Positions 12,913 through 17,274 of a stretch of DNA of 17,274 bases are shown here, in pieces. Position 1 is the stretch's first letter. Each line of letters opens with the position of its first letter. The notes beneath the pieces were generated by a model, which saw only the letters and a list, made by a program, of their open reading frames with translations, ran no database searches and was not told where the DNA came from. Where the stretch lies: positions 1 through 17,274 of the forward strand of contig CAJKWK010000060.1 of assembly GCA_905203555.1 (NCBI GenBank). The letters are read 5' to 3'. Source of the DNA: an uncultured Lachnospiraceae bacterium (GTDB lineage Bacteria > Bacillota > Clostridia > Lachnospirales > Lachnospiraceae). Position numbers and translations under genes: made by a program.

Positions 12913-13768
12913 ACAGAGAATGTTTATATTCTGTTGCAGTCATATGATAATATTTTTTAAAAGCGGCATGGAAATGATTTGGGCAGGAATAGCCCAGCCG
13001 CAGCGCAATTTCAGAGAGGGAGAGTTTTCCTTCTTTTAAATAAGTTGCTGCGGCAGCCATGCGTGCCTCGGTTCGTTTCTGTGTGAAATTCTGTCCATAT
13101 CGATCGTAGAGAATTCGACTTGTCTGCCGGGTGCTGAGCCCGAGACGGTGTGATAATTCTTCCAGGGTGATGGTGTTATATTCGTATAGAAAGCTGTCTT
13201 CTATTAGAATATAAGTTTTGATCAATGGAATCGGAATGGATGTGATCGCCGCATTGGAGGCGGGTTCATAGTTACGCAGTACTTTTACAATAAACTGGAT
13301 AAACAGTGCTTCCAGCATGACAGAAACAGCTGGTCGGGGATGTGCAAGTTCTGAGTGAATCTGTTCTAAAGTAATCTGTAAATCAGCACAGTCTGTTCCA
13401 TACCAAAATGGATAATGTAAAAACAGATCCATGACATGGTTGTGTTCGGCTTCTTTTTTCTTTTCTTTCGCATGAATTTTTTCAATCTTTAAATAAATAC
13501 AGTATTCAAATGTAGGATCAGCAGAATCTGAAAATTGCTGGTGCTCAATGTGAGGACCGGTGGTATATAAAACATTTGGATAGAGTGCATAGGATCTTTG
13601 ATTGCTGATAAGAGTTCCTTTTCCCTGAGGGATATAGTGCAGTTCGTAGCTGTTGGAACTGTGGGCATGGGATGGAATATTCCAGGTCTGGCATTCATAA
13701 GTGAATTTTAAAATATGAATTTGGTATTCGCCCATCGGAAATGAAATATTGAGATTGTCATTTTTCAA
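12911..13768 (-). CDS. AraC-family transcriptional regulator
   Basis: The protein has 285 residues. The N-terminal half is cupin-like (SHAHSSNSYELHYIPQGKGTL at about 33-54), the sugar-sensing part of AraC proteins. The C-terminal 100 residues hold two helix-turn-helix motifs: ITLEELSHRLGLSTRQTSRIL and LSEIALRLGYSCPNHFHAAFKKY, the latter close to the AraC signature. The start is TTG: on the minus strand AGGAGG (13782-13777) lies 8 bases ahead of it, and the first ATG is only at codon 12. It is divergent from the lactonase/dehydrogenase operon with about 160 bp between the two starts, the usual layout for a local activator of that operon. The effector is not readable; a sugar or sugar acid is likely. 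Confidence 0.92.
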   Translation of the reverse strand: MKNDNLNISFPMGEYQIHILKFTYECQTWNIPSHAHSSNSYELHYIPQGKGTLISNQRSYALYPNVLYTTGPHIEHQQFSDSADPTFEYCIYLKIEKIHAKEKKKEAEHNHVMDLFLHYPFWYGTDCADLQITLEQIHSELAHPRPAVSVMLEALFIQFIVKVLRNYEPASNAAITSIPIPLIKTYILIEDSFLYEYNTITLEELSHRLGLSTRQTSRILYDRYGQNFTQKRTEARMAAAATYLKEGKLSLSEIALRLGYSCPNHFHAAFKKYYHMTATEYKHSL

Positions 13769-13841
13769 AACCTGTCCCTCCTTTGAAATTGTGTTTAAAA
13801 AGTACGCTTATCGGACATAAAAGCAGTCGGATTGTCTGGTT

Positions 13842-13876
13842 ATGATGTATCATTATCGTACCACGCAAGATATAAT
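13842..13876 (+). promoter_or_regulatory. Promoter of the lactonase/dehydrogenase operon, likely activator-dependent
   Basis: A perfect TATAAT lies at 13871-13876, but no -35 box matches at 16-18 bases. The -35 position is instead occupied by ATGAT-GT-ATCAT (13842-13853). A TCGGA pair (13811-13815 and 13827-13831) lies further upstream. A good -10 with no -35 fits activation by the divergent AraC-type protein. Which bases it binds is inferred. Confidence 0.5.
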
Positions 13877-13930
13877 GAAGGCAAGACAAAATTCAAAAAT
13901 GAAAAGGACGATGTGAGAAGGAGGCGCTGT

Positions 13931-14809
13931 ATGATTATTGATGCACATTTGCATTTGTGGGACCGGCAGCAGGGGCGTGTAAATGGGAAACCGGTTGTTG
14001 CGTTGAAAGATGGAAGAAGTGATTTTGGCGGTGAACTGCGGCAAATGATGCCGCCGTACATGTTGGATGGACGGAATACGGTGGAAATGCTTATGGCAAA
14101 TATGAACTACGCAGGAGTGAGCGGTTGTGTTGTGACGCAGGAGTATATCGATGGAAATCAAGATGCATATCTTCTGAAATGTAAAGAACGGTATAAGGAA
14201 CGGATGAAAATCTGTTGTCTATATGAGGAAAAACCACTGGAAGATACATGGGTTTTGCAATTTGACGGAGTGAAAATTTGTGCCGGAAGATTGGAAAATC
14301 AGGATTTGTCTGCTCATAAAGCGATTTTTTCTCAGGCGGACCGTTTGGGAAAGTTTGTGTCCATAGATATGGCGGAGGGAGATGTGCAGGTGGGCGCACT
14401 CAAGGAAATTGCGGAAACATATCCGAATTTGCGGATTGCCATAGGGCATTTCGGGATGGTTACTGTTCCGGGCTGGGAACAGCAGATTGCGCTTGCGAAA
14501 TATAAAAATGTTTATATCGAAAGTGGCGGGATTACCTGGTTGTTCCATAAAGAGTTTTATCCTTATCCGTCTGCGGTTCAGGCAATCCGTACGGCAATTG
14601 ACATCTGCGGAGTGGATAAGCTGATGTGGGGGAGTGATTATCCGAGAACGATGACGGCAATTACTTATGATATGAGTAAAGAGTTTATTGAAAAGTCAAA
14701 GGAACTGACGGAGGAAGAAAAACGAAAGATTCTGGGAGAAAATGCGAAACAGTTTTATGGATTCGGCAATTTGGATATTCCGGAAAAAATTATCAATATG
14801 GTGGAATAG
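13931..14809 (+). CDS. Amidohydrolase-2 (COG3618-type) family protein, candidate sugar lactonase
   Basis: The protein has 292 residues and a TIM-barrel metal-hydrolase fold. It opens with MIIDAHLHLWD, giving the HxH metal ligands H6 and H8, and continues with IGHFGM (H173) and a late WGSDYPRT with D236. These are typical of the group holding L-fuconolactonase, L-rhamnonolactonase and 2-pyrone-4,6-dicarboxylate hydrolase. Hydrolysis of a sugar lactone fits the two dehydrogenases downstream. The ATG at 13931 has AAGGAGG 7 bases ahead; a longer in-frame version from 13832 would begin before the promoter's start point and is rejected. It is first in an operon of three; its stop overlaps the ribosome site of the next gene. 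The substrate is not determined; an amidohydrolase acting on another carboxylate is possible. Confidence 0.8.
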   Translation: MIIDAHLHLWDRQQGRVNGKPVVALKDGRSDFGGELRQMMPPYMLDGRNTVEMLMANMNYAGVSGCVVTQEYIDGNQDAYLLKCKERYKERMKICCLYEEKPLEDTWVLQFDGVKICAGRLENQDLSAHKAIFSQADRLGKFVSIDMAEGDVQVGALKEIAETYPNLRIAIGHFGMVTVPGWEQQIALAKYKNVYIESGGITWLFHKEFYPYPSAVQAIRTAIDICGVDKLMWGSDYPRTMTAITYDMSKEFIEKSKELTEEEKRKILGENAKQFYGFGNLDIPEKIINMVE

Positions 14810-14822
14810 GAGGAAGAATACG

Positions 14823-16028
14823 ATGATCGTCAAAGGAACTTATTTTCAGAATAGTCAGGAAAAACCATTGGTATATGGAGATGTGGAGGTGCATAATCCG
14901 CCAAGGAGAAGACTAAGAGGGGAAGAAGAAAAGGAAGGTATTCTGGCAGAAAGTGTACTGGTAGGATTTTGCGGAACTGATTATACTTTAATGAATATGG
15001 GGAGAAACGGAGAGCTGGATAAGAAGTTTCCGGAAGGATGTAATCGGCTTGTGAATGGTCATGAAGGCGTTGTATGGGTGCCGTCACAGAATCGTTATGC
15101 AATTGTATTGATCCGGGGCGGAAACAGCTATGATCCGACACGTTATACCGAGGAGGAAACGTATTTTGAGTATGGATGTGATCAGGCGGATGGATTATTT
15201 TCAGATCAGAATTATTACAATCCGGACATGCTCCTGCAGATTCCGGAAGGATATGTAAAAGATGGAAAAATCGCATTATCATTGTTGAAAAAACTCGTAT
15301 TCAGTGACCCTTATGCATGTATGATTTTTCAGCGGGAGCGTATGGAGGATCTGGGAGAGGCGCACAATTTCCGGGTGAAGATGGCGCAGTATAGGTGCTC
15401 GGAGGCAGAGGCCAGAGAGATTGCCAGAAAAGATACGTTTCAGAGAGTCTGTATTTTTGGATTGGGAACAACCGGAATGTTTATCGGAGATCTGATCCGT
15501 CAGCGGTATCCGGAGGCGAAGATTGTATTCGTAGCAAGAAGTGAAGAAGATAGTCCGAAAGTTGCGTTTGCGCTAAAGCAGGCAAAGGCAGATTATGTAA
15601 GAAGTGTATTTGATACAAAGGAAGAACTGGCAGCAGCGATCAAAGAGAAACTGGGAGGAACAGCAACGGTATTTATCGGTTCAAGCGGAGCAGCCATTGA
15701 ACATGAAATCGCATTTCAGTATGGAGTTCTGGGATGCAATGGAATTTACAATTCATTTTCACTTGGTCCGGAAGTGACAGTAGATACGATGCCGTTCGGA
15801 TTTCAGAATCAGCTGATATTTGGTTCGATTAATTTCAGGCAGGATCATATGGAAGAGGCAATCCGGATTCTGGAAAAGAGTTGTTATGATGAGATTGTAG
15901 AATTGATTGATAAAGAGGAATTTACGCAGGATCCAATCGATGCTTATGAAAACAAAATCTATTCCAAGAGTGCGCCGATGAAGACTGCGGTTATTTGGAA
16001 TGAGATATATGTAGATAGAGATCGTTAG
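14823..16028 (+). CDS. Medium-chain dehydrogenase, glucose-dehydrogenase-like, without the structural zinc lobe
   Basis: The protein has 401 residues. Catalytic zinc residues are visible: C50 in GFCGTD and H80-E81 in NGHEG. The cofactor site is GLGTTG (213-218). The overall layout, including CGTD...GHEG and a long C-terminal lid, resembles archaeal-type glucose dehydrogenases. The region where family members carry four structural-zinc cysteines (about 95-130) has only one Cys, so that zinc is probably absent. A segment around 175-208 appears as an insertion rich in charged residues, which helps explain the length above the usual 350-370. The ATG at 14823 has AGGAGG 9 bases ahead and follows the lactonase stop by 13 bases. 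It probably oxidises a sugar or polyol with NAD(P); specificity is unknown. Confidence 0.82.
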   Translation: MIVKGTYFQNSQEKPLVYGDVEVHNPPRRRLRGEEEKEGILAESVLVGFCGTDYTLMNMGRNGELDKKFPEGCNRLVNGHEGVVWVPSQNRYAIVLIRGGNSYDPTRYTEEETYFEYGCDQADGLFSDQNYYNPDMLLQIPEGYVKDGKIALSLLKKLVFSDPYACMIFQRERMEDLGEAHNFRVKMAQYRCSEAEAREIARKDTFQRVCIFGLGTTGMFIGDLIRQRYPEAKIVFVARSEEDSPKVAFALKQAKADYVRSVFDTKEELAAAIKEKLGGTATVFIGSSGAAIEHEIAFQYGVLGCNGIYNSFSLGPEVTVDTMPFGFQNQLIFGSINFRQDHMEEAIRILEKSCYDEIVELIDKEEFTQDPIDAYENKIYSKSAPMKTAVIWNEIYVDRDR

Positions 16029-16055
16029 AAGAAACATATAAAAGGAGGAAGTGGG

Positions 16056-17111
16056 ATGAAAGCGATTTATATTACGGAACCGGGACATGTGGAAATCAGA
16101 GAAGTAGAAAAGCCGGTGAGAAAGCCGGGGGAGGCACTTTTGAAATTGCTTTACGGAGGAATTTGCGGCAGCGATCTGGGATCTTATAGAGGTACATTTG
16201 CGTATTTTGAGTATCCACGTATTCCGGGGCATGAATTTAGTGCAGAGATTGTGGAAATTGATGATAATGAATATGGACTGGAAAAGGGGATGGTTGTAAC
16301 CTGCAATCCATATTTCAATTGTGGCAGCTGCTATAGCTGTCAGCGGGGGCTGGTGAACGCGTGCATGGATAATCAGACGATGGGGTGTCAGAGGGATGGC
16401 GCTTTTTGCGAATATATTACGATGCCGTTGGAACGAATCTATGATGGAAAAGGTCTGGACCCGAAACTGCTTGCTGCGATTGAGCCATTCTGTATTAGTT
16501 ATCATGGTGTGCAGAGAGCCGGGATTCAGAAAGGGGATAAGGTATTGGTGGTTGGAGCCGGTACGATTGGCGTTTTGGCAGGAACGGCAGCAAAGGCTCT
16601 TGGCGGTGAAGTATATATGTGTGATGTTGCAGAGGAAAAACTGCAGTACGCAATGGAAAATTTTGGCTTTGCCGGTACGATTTTAAATGATTCACCAGAG
16701 GCGTTGGAACAGGCAACGGCAGACATTACCGGACAGATTGATATTCGAGGAAATCACAATCCGTATGGATTTGATGTGTGTATTGAGGCTGTTGGTCTGC
16801 CTTCGACATTTCAGAATTGTATCGATGCCTGTGCCTTTGGCGGGAAATTGGTACTGATCGGAGTAGGAAAGCAAAATCTGGATTTTAATTTCACCTTAAT
16901 CCAGAAAAAAGAACTCAATGTATTTGGAAGTAGAAATGCGTTGAAGAAGGATTTTCTGGAATTGATCGATCTTGTACGTTCCGGGAAAGTGGAGCTTGGA
17001 AAAATAATTACCGATACTTATGCGGCGGAAGATGCGGTGACGGCCTTTGCAGAATTTGATCAACATGCGGGAGAGATGCTGAAGGTAGAATTGGATTTTA
17101 CAAATTTTTAG
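16056..17111 (+). CDS. Zinc-dependent medium-chain alcohol/polyol dehydrogenase
   Basis: The protein has 351 residues, the normal family length. Catalytic zinc ligands are C37 (GGICGSD) and H59-E60 (PGHEF). Structural zinc cysteines are complete: C89, C92, C95 and C103. The cofactor motif is GAGTIG (167-172). It resembles sorbitol/L-iditol, threonine or L-galactonate-type dehydrogenases, which oxidise a secondary alcohol to a ketone with NAD(P). AGGAGG lies 7 bases before the ATG, and the gene follows the previous one by 27 bases in the same operon. Together with the lactonase this suggests an oxidative sugar or sugar-acid route; no dehydratase, aldolase or transporter is in view, so the pathway is incomplete here. 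The exact substrate cannot be assigned. Confidence 0.88.
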   Translation: MKAIYITEPGHVEIREVEKPVRKPGEALLKLLYGGICGSDLGSYRGTFAYFEYPRIPGHEFSAEIVEIDDNEYGLEKGMVVTCNPYFNCGSCYSCQRGLVNACMDNQTMGCQRDGAFCEYITMPLERIYDGKGLDPKLLAAIEPFCISYHGVQRAGIQKGDKVLVVGAGTIGVLAGTAAKALGGEVYMCDVAEEKLQYAMENFGFAGTILNDSPEALEQATADITGQIDIRGNHNPYGFDVCIEAVGLPSTFQNCIDACAFGGKLVLIGVGKQNLDFNFTLIQKKELNVFGSRNALKKDFLELIDLVRSGKVELGKIITDTYAAEDAVTAFAEFDQHAGEMLKVELDFTNF

Positions 17112-17148
17112 GAGAAGATCGAGAACAAAATTAGATTAAGAGTACATG

Positions 17149-17186
17149 AGAGAGAATGTTTGAATACGTTCTCTCTTTGTTAATTT
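17149..17186 (+). terminator. Terminator of the lactonase/dehydrogenase operon
   Basis: AGAGAGAATG (17149-17158) pairs with CGTTCTCTCT (17167-17176), one wobble, around an 8-base loop and is followed by a T-rich tract. It closes the operon 37 bases after the last stop codon. The remaining bases to 17274 hold no recognisable gene. Confidence 0.8.
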
Positions 17187-17274
17187 AGTCATAATTATTT
17201 TGAAAAGACTAAATCCTAAATGCTAGCGTAAAATTTTTGTAGGACACATAGAAAAGGAAACACCAGTTTTGTGT

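Noticed and set aside
13832..13930. Upstream extension of the lactonase gene
   Set aside because: It would start before the predicted promoter start point, while the HxH-containing protein starting at 13931 has an ideal AAGGAGG.
1..17274. CRISPR array, insertion sequence, rRNA or tRNA gene
   Set aside because: No regularly spaced repeats, transposase frame, rRNA core or cloverleaf was recognised by eye on either strand.

Overview
The window reads as a chromosomal accessory region of a low-to-mid GC Gram-positive gut anaerobe, most likely a Lachnospiraceae member (Ruminococcus gnavus/Mediterraneibacter, Blautia or Dorea type). The reasons are strong AGGAGG ribosome sites, Firmicutes-style promoters and hairpin terminators, a very large mucin-type GH84 glycosidase with FIVAR repeats, sortase-like tails of the xKTGD/PQTGD kind, and a free-standing MetG-beta-like tRNA-binding protein. 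The genus is inference; no rRNA or tRNA gene is present to fix it.

Layout. 1-735: a small tRNA-binding (MetRS C-terminal-like) protein behind an AT-rich leader, with an unclear 5' end. 863-3359: a LacI-family regulator, its terminator, then a MATE efflux transporter with its own promoter and operator-like dyads. 3356-9261: a 1917-residue secreted, wall-anchored GH84 beta-N-acetylglucosaminidase with discoidin-like modules and about seven FIVAR repeats. Its promoter is overlapped by a large inverted repeat and the gene ends at a strong hairpin. 9359-12791: a self-contained module made of a tyrosine recombinase, a roughly 250-bp DNA segment bounded by inverted recombination-type sites, a long structured leader, and a 678-residue beta-helix surface protein with a PQTGD anchor. 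12911-17176: an AraC-type regulator divergent from a three-gene operon (COG3618-type amidohydrolase/lactonase and two medium-chain dehydrogenases), closed by a terminator.

Main discovery candidate: the segment 10178-10446 looks like a phase-variation switch. Two near-identical 20-bp sites (19/20) lie in inverted orientation with reverse-complementary 6-bp cores. Between them are a strong promoter with a perfect extended -10 and a terminator. As assembled, the promoter points left, into the 3' end of the recombinase gene and away from the surface protein, so the surface protein appears OFF. Inversion would place the promoter about 370 nt upstream of the surface-protein start, with the terminator behind it. 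The recombinase beside the switch has all six catalytic residues and is the obvious candidate invertase.

Taken together, the region looks like a host-glycan and cell-surface island: a mucin or glycan hydrolase, a putatively phase-variable adhesin or carbohydrate-binding surface protein, and a regulated sugar-oxidation operon. The functional links between these parts are inference.
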